Shown one piece after another: positions 45,897-57,639 of a stretch of DNA of 64,000 bases. Origin of the DNA: Whitmania pigra. Lineage: Eukaryota > Annelida > Clitellata > Hirudinida > Haemopidae. How positions within the stretch are numbered: the first letter of the stretch is position 1; every line of letters begins with the position of its first letter. The stretch is taken from NCBI GenBank assembly GCA_021613335.1, contig JAJTWR010000272.1, positions 1,015,001-1,079,000 of the forward strand, in the 5' to 3' direction. The translations under genes were made by a program, and so were the position numbers. Under the pieces are notes generated by a model. The model did not search any database. It was not told the DNA's origin and saw only the letters and a list, made by a program, of their open reading frames with translations.

Positions 45897-48800
45897 ATGA
45901 ACATAGTAGACGGGCAATTTAGTGACGCCGAGGGTGACAAATGGTAAGTATTGGCTTTGAAACATATAAAAAATAATTAACGATGGCGAAAACTCTTGAT
46001 TTAATTATATATGGCTCTAAATGATTTAATTTATGTTATATTTTACTAATCATAACATTTTTGAATGATTTAATATGTTTGATAAAGTAGGCAATGATTT
46101 GCATTAACTTAAAAATTTTATCTCCCATAATGATAGCTCTTCTCAGCAAACAACTGATTTAGATGTTCAAGATGCATTCAAGTCATTATCTACAAAAGAG
46201 TCTATTAAATATAAGGAAGTGGAAGAGGAAAGTGATGATGGTGATGACGACGATGATGATAATGGTGCACTTGAATCTGTTGAATGGAATACACAGACTT
46301 CAAGTAAGACTGAATTGTGTCTTTTCAAATTTCAAATTGTTTTATTTTAAAATCTGAAGTTAACTCTAAAATTGACATCTTAAATTTTCTTTGCAAGACA
46401 TAACGAGGCAATACATGCAGTTTGTTGGAAAAGTGAGTTGGTCATATAACGACAATAAAAAATGAAGAAATACATGGCGGACCTTATTTTATGGCTTTGT
46501 GATTTTTAGGTTTCTAGTGGAACAAACCCGCAAAACAAAACCTTCCACGAGTCCATTGTGAAAAAATATCAAAACAATTTGAATTTAGGTTTGCAAAATC
46601 AAATTAATATTTGTTAAAAGATATTATTATATTGTTATTTAGTTACTAAATACTAATCACATTTTCTTCAACTTTATTAGGAATGTACAATCCCTTGATG
46701 GGCAAATCGTTTAGAAAAGCCGATGATCACGTGTAAGTGCTCTGCATGACCGACTCTTAGAATTTGTTGATTTTCATAGATTTCGATAATAATTGCCCGA
46801 ATGGATTTTAAATCATCTTGTTGTGATGCCATAGTGGAATGATTAATGTTAATACAAGCAAAGACCAGTGCATTTATCTTCACTAAATGAATTAAATTTT
46901 TTTTTTTGCTTCATAATTTTTGAAGTGGTTTTAGTAATAATGAGACATTTAACCGTGCATCGCCAGATCGAAACACAAAGACAAGTCGGACAACGCGACC
47001 GTGGAAAAAGCCCTGGACAAACGAACGACGATGATCCTCTATAAACTGCTCAATAGGGTTTACACGGGCATCGACGGATGCATCAGCACGGGAAAGGAAG
47101 CCAATGTTTATCATGCTACCTCGAAAGATGGGAGGAGTCTTGCTGTCAAGGTGACGTTTCATTCGTCGTTTATTTTTATTTAAGTAGGTCATGACCTTCT
47201 ATTGGGTTTTGTAATTTATGTATTGCATTCTGTATGTGTGTGCACGGACACGTTTTAACATTTAAATTATGAAGTTTGTTGTGTTTAGATGGATGTGTCT
47301 CTTGGTGCAATTGTATCCAGACATCATTATTGTTAGATATTGTATCAGGAACATTCAGAATAAGAATTATTAGGGTGCCTTTTGTTCATGAAGTTTGAAA
47401 TATTTTGCTTTCACATCCTTAGGTTTTCAAAACAGTTGGTTCAGAATTCAGAAACAGAGACCAATACATGGCAGGAGAGTACAGGTATACAATAACTAAA
47501 TTAATAATTAATGAGTCACTATTGATGATAATCTTGTTTAATTAAATTTAATTGACCATATTAATATTACTTAATTAACGAGTCAGTAGTGACGATAGTT
47601 TCGTTTAATTAAACAGATTTCGTTTCAACACCTGCACGAAGGACATCAGGAAGTTGGTGCCGAAATGGGCCGAGAAGGAGTTTCGAAACTTGCACAGGTG
47701 ATTGTTTTTCAATTGAAAAAAATTGAATGGATGGATGGATGGATTCTAATCATCTTAAATGTTACTTTTAAATTTTAAAATAATTTGAGAAAATAAAATG
47801 TCTGGGCCATATTGCAAATTAGAAATTTTTCTAACAGAATATTCAAGGCAGGCATCCCCAGTCCAGAGCCAGTGCATCTCAACAACAACGTCCTCGTCAT
47901 GGAGTTTCTCGGTGAAGATGGAAGGTGTGTGCCAGTTAATTTATTATAAAAAAAGTTCTACAAACTGTTTTTGTGACTATTTAAACTGATTATTGGATGC
48001 CAATGAATAAATTCAATTTATTTAAATGCTTCTGATGCTATGTTTAAGATGCCATATAAAAGAATTATTATTATTATTTCAAATTTTACAAATTGTTTTG
48101 ACAGTATATTTATTGAAACGGATTAATGCTAATTATGTCAGATAATTGAGTTCAGATAATTTACTTAGCACAAAAATCCAAGAAGTGATAAAATCTGATG
48201 ATTAAGATTAATAATAATAATAATAATTGTGACTGATGATGATTTAATTTTTTAATTAATTCATTGTTTATTTCAGACCGGCCGCCAAATTGAAGGACGT
48301 GACTTTAACTTTTGAGCAGGCCGAGAAGTTCTACGTCGACTGTGTTCACATGATGAGAACCATGTTTCAGGAGTGCAAACTTGTGCATGCAGATCTCAGT
48401 GAATTCAATCTTTTGTTAGTAGAATTGTAGTTATTGTTATCATTGTTCTTCTTCTTCTTATTATTATTATTATGAGATGTCTGAATTGTACTGTATATAG
48501 GTGTCTGGTCATCTCTGTAGTTCAGACCTTTCAGTGACTGCAAACATCTACTAGAACTTGTTGTTAGCCATTTTGCATTGCAAACAAAATTACATGAAGT
48601 CATATCCTCCCCAATCCAGGGTCATCAAAGGAAAGTTGTACATGATCGACGTGTCGCAGTCGGTCGAGATGGACAACGAGAATGCCGTCAAGTTCCTCAA
48701 AATGGACGTCAAGAATGTCACGATGTTCTTCAGGAAGCAGGGTGTACCAACCATGGCCTTGAAGAGGTTACTGGAGTTCATCACGAACCCGGAGGTCGAT

Positions 48801-49650
48801 GTCGAGTCGTTCGTGCGGAAAGCCATCGAAGATGCTGCTTCCGGGAACGATGCAGATGATGATGATTTCGAGGCATGAGTTTCCATTTATTGCCGATTTC
48901 TTTGGTGTTCTGTACCTGCTATTAACCATTTAAAGTCGTACTCATTCTATGCCAAAATTGAAAGTAGTACCAAATGTATTTGTTTAGGATCAAGTTGAGA
49001 TCTCGAGGACTCTTGGAGAATTTGAATCTTACGGAAAAGATTTGAGGAGGATGGATGACAAGAGAATTGTAAGCTGACTTGTCTTGACACATGAAATTTG
49101 TTAATGTATCAATTATTTTAAAGATTTATTAATAATTTCACAGCTACATGAGCCCCTGTTTACCAAGAAGTCTGAAACAACAAATGGGGAAGAAGCGATA
49201 AGCGATGTTGATGAAGATGACGAGCAAACGGATGACGACTGCAGTGATGCAGAGGAAGTTAATGAAACTGAAAAAGATACGAAAAAGAATGAAGACCAAG
49301 CCAAGTATCACAGACCACGTGACGAATCTCCTGAGAGCAAAAAGGTCGGTGGTTTGAAAATATTGGTTGCAATTCTGTTTTTTTTAATACTTAAGACATT
49401 ATGTAAAAGTAGTAACATACATAACATACGTAACTATAGGAAATATAAAGTAATATACGTAATTATAAAAAATATATAAAAAAAAGTAATATGCGTAATT
49501 ATAAGAAATATATAGTAATATTCGTAATTATAGGAAAGAAAGAAAGCAATAAAGAAGTCCAAAGAACGAACAGGCAAAACAAAATCCCAAAAGCGGACAA
49601 GAAAAGAAGAATTAAGGTTTCAAAGAACAAAAAGTCATGATTACACGTGA
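45897..49650 (+). CDS. RIOK1: RIOK1, atypical RIO-family kinase
   Basis: Fourteen exons join in phase to 527 residues: 45897-45943, 46137-46303, 46398-46432, 46510-46588, 46681-46732, 46967-47150, 47423-47484, 47617-47697, 47838-47924, 48277-48414, 48620-48872, 48988-49068, 49144-49344, 49534-49650. After an acidic N-terminus come the RIO signature GCISTGKEANVYHA, the Lys in LAVKVFK, RFRFNTCTKD, the catalytic LVHADLSEFN and the metal-binding IDVSQSVE. The C-terminus is acidic, then Lys-rich. RIOK1 is a cytoplasmic ATPase/kinase that acts late in 40S ribosome maturation and also binds PRMT5. The intron after 48872 needs a GC donor (GAG then GCATGA). If it is read through, a TGA at 48876-48878 ends the protein early and loses the C-terminal 133 residues. 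Confidence 0.95.
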
Positions 49651-50275
49651 TATGTATTGAAGGCCAAATTATGAAAATAAATCTACAGTTCTGCTCTTGA
49701 AACATGCCAATAATTTATTTATTGAGGTCTTTTGCATAACTAATATGATTTGGATCATTAACATGCCAAGGGGTTTTATGATTGATAACTCCGCAGAAAG
49801 CCTAATGGGAATTCATATTTTGCATATTAAGCCTAAATTTTCGTTAGTGGAATAATTCCCATTTGCACGTGACGGAAAACAATGAGCATGACTGCCAAGA
49901 GTTAATGATAGTTTGCAATGAAGTATCTTTTATTGACTTTATGCCCTTTTCTGATTACCATGCTGCAGTACGTGTGGACATGCTGCGCTTGTGATGTGAT
50001 GTTAATACAGATTTCCCGAAAATAGTCAATCGAAGGCGGCATTATTTCTCGTAATTCATTATCTAAACGTATGTTGTCAACTTAGGGCCACAACTAGTAA
50101 AGAAAAATCTAATTTACAATTTCGTCTTTTATACATTAGCGCAAAATGATTCATGAATATTTAAATAAAATTCACTCATTGTTGAGGAGTAAATACGTGA
50201 AAGGACGGTGATGTAGCTGTGTTGCAGTGTAGTCTCGTAATGTGAGCAGACGACTAATCAACTAATATATGATTT
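49651..50275. other. Spacer between RIOK1 and the YeeE-like gene
   Basis: AT-rich sequence with a possible AATAAA near 49676. A degenerate copy of the SINE-type tail (TTTTGCATAACTAATATGATTTGGA) lies at 49730-49755. No gene is seen. Confidence 0.5.
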
Positions 50276-51954
50276 ATGACTTACTCGAGCAGCATGGATG
50301 AAGGCTGCAAAAACAAGCAATGCCCTGGTAAATCCACGAGGATCAGACTAAACATAAATCGTCGCAGAGGTCTGATCTGCTTTATTTGTGGGATAATTTA
50401 TGGAATGGCACATCATAGAGCGACTGGTAAGACCTTTTCGAAAGTATCTCGGGGTAGTTTTATATTATTTTTTGAACTTGATAAATTCTATTTTGCAGTG
50501 CTACATACGAATGTTATACAACAACAAATGATTTTTAGAGAGTTCACCCTAATAAAATTTTGTTTATCAGCCCTATCAACAAGTAACTGCAATTTGATTT
50601 TATTGTGGCTTGGTTAGTTCAATCTCGACACATTTATCCAAGGTATGTTTGCAATGTCTTTGATGGCCATGATACCCCAGACAAGTAGAATGTTTAATAT
50701 GGCAACAAACCATTATTTCAATCAACTTTCTGAACGGACAATAGAGAAGAGATGTGTGGGAGACGCATTGACTGGCGTTGGAATGGCAATGGCAGGATCG
50801 GTACATTTCTAATTAATAGATAATCCATACTACAATTTTTGAAAGCTTGTAAAATTGCTTATTTGTTGTTTTAAGTGCCCTGTCGTTGTATTTGCACAAC
50901 TTGGGATGAGGCTACCTAGTTCAGGTATGATCAACAGTTAGGATACTTGAGCTCAACATTAGCAGGATCATATGTATTTCTACAGGATACATTCTACTTG
51001 GGGAATTGTCTGCCATAATTATTATTTGCTTGCTGAAACCAGAAATAGATTCCTACCTCAAGCCAGCAATTGTGGAATCCAAAAACCCGTCGGAGTTTTC
51101 TTTCGATTCTAAATTTGCTGAGCTCTTCTTTAATTAACTCTTACTAAAATTCAGGTGGTCCCGATCTCCATACTTCATGCTCTCGCTTCCAATTGTAGCC
51201 ATGTTTGGCATACTCGCCTGTGCATTTGAAACTCTGCTCCCATTTGATGTAGATTCATCGGTTAGACTGCTAGAAGCTAATTTCAAATTTCACGGGGCTT
51301 CATTGAAAGTTGACAACCATTAGGTAACACCTCTGACAAACAAGGGTTTCATTTCTTCGTATCCCTGGCCTCCGTACCTATGCGGTATCGTCTACGGCAT
51401 CCTGCAAATACCCATGATTGTGTCAATTCAGAAGACCCTCAGCGGTAGTGATGGTCTAGAGATAGTAGCATCCCAAATTCTCCGAAGGGGCTCGAGGAAA
51501 GATGTATCATTAGACAGGGAACAACAAGCTCTGTCAGATGGACTATTTCAAGTTAGCCTGTTGTTTTGCCATTGCATGTTCATCTCAATAAAGGTCAAAT
51601 TTGTTAAAACAGTTGCTCTTCGTGGGAGGAGCTATGTCGGGGGGATTTTGGTCTGCATACCAATCGCAATCCCTGGGTACCGGCCTAGGGGTCCAACCGA
51701 CGCTGGCCTTCGTAGGAGGATTTTTAATGACTGTCGGCTCCAAGATAGGCGGAGGATCTGTCTCGTAAGATCAATTTGCTTGGAGTTCGTAGGAAGACTT
51801 TTGCCTTTTTTTAATTTTATTTTATAGGTGTCATGGACTGACAGGCATGGGGCTCCTTTCCATACAGAGTTTTTTATCTATTGTTTTGACTTTTGCTATC
51901 TGCAGTATTACAACATTCATCCTTCATTTGAGTGGATTGTTGCTAATAACGTAG
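50276..51954 (+). CDS. YeeE/YedE (sulfur transport) family membrane protein
   Basis: Eight exons join in phase to 359 residues: 50276-50426, 50643-50800, 50876-50924, 50986-51094, 51155-51260, 51324-51551, 51613-51764, 51828-51954. The order matches bacterial YeeE/YedE proteins: an N-terminal GIIYGM, a first signature GDALTGVGMAMAGSCPVVVF with AQLG, a middle LPIVAMFGILA, then GGAMSGGFWSAYQSQSLGTG and a second signature GSKIGGGSVSCHGLTGMG. About nine to ten membrane helices are visible. Bacterial members such as TsuA take up thiosulfate using conserved Cys residues. The Cys in GSCP is kept. In the second signature, GGCTSGHG of bacteria reads GGSVSCHG, so the Cys has moved by three positions. 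The exon 4 donor (GTTTTC) is weak. Introns and animal-like neighbours argue against contamination. Substrate in animals is unknown. Confidence 0.8.
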
Positions 51955-52147
51955 CAACACGTCGACGCTCGACAGTGAAGAAATTTAATACGCAAGACTT
52001 ATTGACGTGTTTAGCACACATTTATTTACATTTATTGTGCAGCGGTAATTTATATATTTTATTTATTTGCGCAGCGGTCATCATATCCAAATAGTCCACG
52101 TGTTTAATTCATAATCCATAAACATCAAAAATGCAGCAATCCCAAGT
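51955..52147. other. Short tail-to-tail gap
   Basis: It separates the stop codons of the YeeE-like gene and TRAPPC5 by 193 bp, so both 3' UTRs are short or overlap. Confidence 0.6.
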
Positions 52148-53143
52148 TTATCTTCCGTCAATCATCTTGTCTCTGATCAAAGCAGATTCCTCGAACTTTA
52201 TCATGAAGGCCGTACCCTCGTGCCAGTGTGCCGTCACTTTGGCAGGCTGAACGATCAAAAATCAGATTACCAAAAAAAGTTTTAAATGTCAGGGTTAGGG
52301 TTCCACACTCACAAAGTTGCTGAAATTTAATATGGCTTCGATGACACCTGCCATGAAAGCAGCACAATTCAAGCTCGATTGTCTGCCTGAAGTTGAAAAG
52401 GAAACAAAATTTAATTTTAGTATTTTCTGCTACGTGCAATACTTAATACCAACAACTGGACTTATCTCGTCAAAAAATAAAAAGAACTGACCTCCATCAG
52501 ATGGGTTTGAAATGAATTTGTTTACTAAGGGATCCTTGTCAATGATGTAGTCTAGAATACATAAATTCCAAATGTTAATAGGTTGATGCTTTAAAAATTG
52601 AGAGTGAGTCAGTATCTTACATATCTTCTCATCATCATTGGCATGTTCTAGTTTGTCTGCTTCTCTACCAAACAAACTCTGTAATTAGTACGATTTGGCT
52701 ATAGCATTCAGAACAACCAGATTGTAATAGACAAACACCTTCCAAACGTTGGACTTGATGAAGATCAAAATGTTCACGAGTTTAGTTTCTCGTTTATAGC
52801 CCTTCTCCCTAAGCACGATTACGTCCAGAAATCTTTGGCCGACATGCTGTCCATATTCTGAAAGTCTGAAGATGGGTTTTGGAGTTCATATCCAACGAGT
52901 ATATTGGAAAGTCCATTAAAACCTACTTTTGTTGTAGCTCGGGAATAGTGTTAACTCTGTTGTGGCAGTACTTCACGATTTCAGAAAATAATAGTGCAAA
53001 AACGCTTATGCTGATCTGCATCCCAGGAAAATTTAATTATCAGTATGTATCACTCGGTAGGTAAACTTACATACCTCGCTTTTCCCTCGACTGAGTGATT
53101 TGTCCAATATATTAGCTTTACTTTCTTTTCTGAGCAACGCCAT
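52148..53143 (-). CDS. TRAPPC5: TRAPPC5, core TRAPP vesicle-tethering subunit
   Basis: Seven exons (53075-53143, 52927-53015, 52739-52865, 52621-52678, 52492-52551, 52313-52386, 52148-52246) join to 191 residues, the family's usual length. It follows the human protein almost word for word: MALLRKESKANILDKSLSRG at the start, FALLFSEIVKYC, LREKGYKRETKLVNILIFIK, FGREADKLEHANDDEK, LNCAAFMAGVIEA and KVTAHWHEGTAFMIKF. TRAPPC5 (yeast Trs31) is a core subunit of TRAPP complexes, which tether vesicles at the Golgi and activate Rab1. The acceptor at 52865 rather than 52857 was chosen because it restores QKLSEYGQHVG and the phase. Nothing is odd about the gene. Confidence 0.96.
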
Positions 53144-53510
53144 AATTCTGCAACACAACAAACATCAAAACGGTAGCCTCCAGCTTAATTTGCTTATATT
53201 ACTACGTATCAGATGGTTATGTAAAACTTTTTTTATCTAAATTATTAAAAATTACCACAATAAGTTTAATTTTATATTCATTATTTATCAATTTTGTTCT
53301 TAATATTTTTATACTTAAATCTAGCTACAAACTATTTAAATTATTATATTTTTAAAACATTTGTAATTTTATAATTTGACTTATTTTTAATTTTTTTAAC
53401 AATAATTAAATGCCAAAATTTTTCGATGTTATATTGTCGTTGCCGCATGCTGCTAGTCTCTAATTTCATCATTTGTTACAGCTTAGTGAAAACGGTTTAC
53501 TCTCGCAAAC
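53144..53510. promoter_or_regulatory. TRAPPC5/DEAD-box divergent upstream region
   Basis: 367 bp of very AT-rich sequence between opposite start codons. A shared promoter is inferred from spacing. No core element is clear. Confidence 0.45.
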
Positions 53511-56500
53511 ATGTTCTCAAAGTGTGTTCGTCAGATTTTGTCAAAGAAATTGAATGTAAATGCCGCCAGAAATCTTTTATCTGGTCGGCAATTTAGCGGG
53601 ACGAAATTGGTTATTTTCCAATCTCCAAGCGAAGGACGTTTATTGAGGAACTTACCTGTGAGGTCATTTTCAGTGTCCAAGACATTTTTTGATAATGCAA
53701 ATGCTACCCAAGAAGATTACATGGTGGGTTTTGAAAATTTATTGATAAAATGTGCCGTGGTCATTAAATGTTGTTTTTTTTAGTATGGCGAGGATGCCGA
53801 AGAGTGGACAAAAGTTAATGATAACACAGATGAGGTAACAGGAGCGTTCAGTAACTTTAATCTGTCTCAAAAGACCATTAAGAAGCTCAATGGTATTTAT
53901 ATAGTTTTGCTTTTGAATGACTTTGGTTCAATTCTTGAGACAATTTTTGTTCACCCACAGACCAAGGAATTAAATATTTCTTTCCTGTACAAAGCAATAC
54001 CTACCGACCTATTTATGATGAATTTGATGTCATTGTACAAGCACGTAAGTGTCTTTAATGAATATTGTTCATAAAATGTTTTATGATTCATCATTTTATT
54101 TGCCATTTCAGGAACTGGATCTGGAAAGACCGTAAGTGACCTAATTATGGCTGATTGCATCACGAGCATGATCCTATTGGATAATTAAAATGTTTCATAT
54201 TTTTCAGATGTCCTACGCCATTCCACTTGTAGAAAAGCTGCTCTCTACCAATGCTAAATCTAAAAATCCTAGGGTACGCATCGCTCTTCAGTGTAGCAGT
54301 TAACATCCAAGTTCACATGACTTTGACTAAATCTTTCAGATGCTTGTCTTAACCCCAACAAGGGAACTGGCCAATCAAGTAGCACAGGTGGTGGACTCAT
54401 TGACGGACGAGTTGAGGGTTGTTCCTGTCTACGGAGGATCTCCCATTTCTGCTCAAGGTTTTTGTCGTTCGTCAATTGAGAATTTGTAATTTACCAACAG
54501 CAATTTATTACTTCGACATTGTCCATTGGACAAGAATGAAATTATTTTACAATTGAAGATGATCAATCATTTATAGAAAATGATTAATACGTAGAAAACC
54601 AGCTGAGGATGAGAGCAGATATTGTCGTTGGAACTCCCGGTCGCATCCTCGACTTGATTTCCAGGGGATCGTTGAAGCTCAACGACTTGGATCACGTCGT
54701 GTTGGACGAAGTCGACAGGATGCTGGACATGGGTTTTGCTGATGACGTCGACAAGATTCTCAAGAACCGATACAGACAAGGTTTGTATTTCTTAGGAGGA
54801 ACAATGCTATCACCATCTAAGCCTACAATATGCGATGCAACCTAATAATTCAATCAAAAAGTCAATTTTAAAGGAAAGATTTGAAATATGTGTCTATACT
54901 GATTTCAATGGTATGATATTTTTGCAGACAACAGGGAAAGCAACCCGCAGACCCTCCTCTTCTCTGCCACCGTTCCTCATTGGGTACGCGATACCTCCAA
55001 GAAGTACCTCAGCCGTGACCTGAAGATGATCGATCTCATTGGCAGGGACTCGAACAGGACTGCAGTGAATGTCAAGGTCAGATTCACATATGATATATTC
55101 ACATATTCAAATCTTGCTGATGATTATAGTGTACAATTTACAAAGGCAATTACGAATTCATAATACCATTATCGACATTGTTGTTTAACTATCATGTTCT
55201 ATTGAACATTTGCAGCACATGGCCATGGCTTGTAGCGTTTCGGAAAGAATCAGTGTCATCCAGGATGCCCTGAAGAGGCATTCGGAGGACGGGTCCGTCG
55301 CCAAAGTCATCGTATTTTGCCAGACGAAGAGGGAAGTCGACGGCCTGGGTGGAAGCAGAGCTCTCCAAGGAAAAGTTGGGATGCTTCACGGAGACGTTTC
55401 TCAGATCATGAGAGAGAGTACGCTCAGGGTGAGAATTATCAGTTCGATAGTTTTAGGATTGATTGTTTCGTGACGATGTTTAGTTTTAAATGTGATGTGG
55501 TTTTCGTCAATAATCCGTGTTGATATTTCAGAAATTCAAAGAAGGTCGCATATCTTGCCTCGTGGCTACAGATGTCGCAGCCAGAGGTTTGGACGTGCCC
55601 GACGTTGACGTCGTCATTCAGTGCTCGCCACCTACGGTCGGTTGATTTTTTTTACCCGCGTCGAGTTACTCAAAAGCAATGAATCGTTTACAAAACTTTG
55701 ATTAAAAAAATGAATAAAAATAATTATTAGTTTAACAGAATTAGACGAGAGATTTATTTAAAATCTTAAAGTCGTATGTTGCCAGACGAATGGTGAAATC
55801 AATTAAAAATCTTTAAATAAATTTTTCCAGGATGTCGAATCCTACATCCACAGGTCAGGAAGGACAGGCAGAGCTGGAAAGTCCGGAGAGTCGATTCTTT
55901 TGTACACTCCGGAAGAGTTGCACGAAGTCAGGAAGATCGAGGGAATTGCCGTAAGTGAACGTCCTATGGAATAAATGGATTAATCAATTAAGTAACTTCT
56001 TCTAGGTTTAATGGACTAATTGGTTAGGCAGTGCACTAGCTAGTGGTGATTTTAGTTGATCGTAAATACTTAAATAAATAAATAAATACCATTTCATTCC
56101 AGGGCTTCACCTTTGAAAAGGTTTCTTTTAAGAGATCAATGGAGGATGTTCAGAAGGATATCATAAAGTTATTATTTAATTTATTTACATAAACATTTTT
56201 TATAATTATGTTTTAAACTTTGGTATTCCTCTATAATTTGGTAAATCATTTATTTATCTATTAACTAAAACATTGTATATATCTGTTTTACGCATTGATA
56301 TTGATCTTCAATAATGTCAAGTCTCGGCACAAGTTTCTAATGTTTTATTTTTAAGGGCCATGAACACTGTCAGCGACAGTGGTCGTATGAAGTTCGAAGG
56401 AATGGCCGGCAAGTTGATGGAGAGTTCGGACCCCATGAAGCTTTTGTCGACTGCCTTTGCCGTCATCGCCGGACACGAGCAAAAATCTCTCATCACCTTC

Positions 56501-57200
56501 CAGCCTGTTAGTTTTTAGTGGTTGCTATCTTTACGTACAGATGGTGGTAGAGTAATGTTGGAAATAGTAGAACCTTAAAATCTGTTCATGTAATTTGAAT
56601 TATGCCAGTGGGAATATTTGATCTTTTAACAATTTTCACTTGCACAGGGATTTGTGACCTGTCAATTGAACTGCAACAGAAGCATTTCTAATCAGTGGGA
56701 GGCAGAGAGTTTAATGAGAGAAATGATGCCTGGGACATCTGTTTTCAACATCAGGATCTGTGCTAATCACAAGGTAAATTTCCATAATTTTTATTAAGAG
56801 CTGGCTAATGCCTCATCCCCGTTTGCATTCGCAGGGTTTAGTCTTTGATATTCCAATGCAAAAAGAGAAGACATTGCTCGAGAGTTGCGAGGGAGACGTC
56901 AAAGTCATCGAAGACCTGCCAAACCTCGTAGCAGGGAAGCAATTTGCTCCGCGTTCAGAAAATACTGGCTTTAGCCGCGGATACGGAGGCCAGAGGAGAT
57001 CCTCGGATCTCGGCTCAGGAAGGTTTTCTGGAAGGTCGCTTTCTCAATTCAGTGAGGAAACTGGAGAAACAAACTTTGACAGGAATTTTGGTAAAAGGAG
57101 GACAGAATATGGTGACAGGAAATTTGGTGAAAGAAATTCTGATAGACAGAGGAATGACAGGCCTGATTCCATTTCCCGTTGGCGTAATTCTTGGTCATAA
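53511..57200 (+). CDS. DDX21/DDX50-type DEAD-box RNA helicase with GUCT domain, mitochondria-like N-terminus
   Basis: Fifteen exons join in phase to 696 residues: 53511-53723, 53784-53892, 53961-54044, 54112-54131, 54208-54273, 54340-54457, 54595-54780, 54928-55076, 55216-55428, 55532-55636, 55831-55950, 56103-56167, 56356-56506, 56648-56773, 56835-57200. Motifs in order: Q motif (FFPVQS), [60 protein letters not shown] in place of DEAD and the GUCT-like region after about residue 470, followed by an Arg/Gly/Ser-rich tail, mark the DDX21/DDX50 group. Those proteins work in the nucleolus. Here the N-terminus ([20 protein letters not shown], then [13 protein letters not shown]) is basic, nearly free of acidic residues and looks like a mitochondrial presequence. 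Motif I sits mostly on a 20-nt exon (54112-54131). Confidence 0.9.
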
Positions 57201-57639
57201 ACAAACTTTCTGTTGGAATGGTTCTAAACCTGAACCATGAAAACATTGCTTGACAATTTTTACAAATCATAAATACTTAGGTTATTGAAAATTCGTTTAG
57301 GATTCTTGTTTTGATGTAGTTCATGTTTATCGCGAGAAATTCCACGTTTTTTTAATATTAAAAAGTTTGAACCTTTCTGAAGTAAGCTTCTTCTGATTAT
57401 TCTTAGTGATTATTTCATAAAGGATATTACCTGTTCGATCTTTGGCGCCTGGCGCAATGTAAAGAAGGTAAACGACGCGGGAAAGCCCCTGTCCTAGCCA
57501 AATTATGGCTGCGTGGTCGCGGCCGCAAAAGAAATATTAGCGACTCGTTGGATCTATTGATGAATGTGATGTTGCATTCCGTGACTGAACATATTATAAT
57601 CATTCTGGCGAAAGGTTTTGTTTTGTCTTTATTAGCGAC
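57201..57639. other. DEAD-box gene 3' flank
   Basis: 3' UTR and spacer. A GC-richer patch at 57440-57530 (including CGGCCGC) could be a promoter of an unseen transcript, but no ORF follows. Confidence 0.4.
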
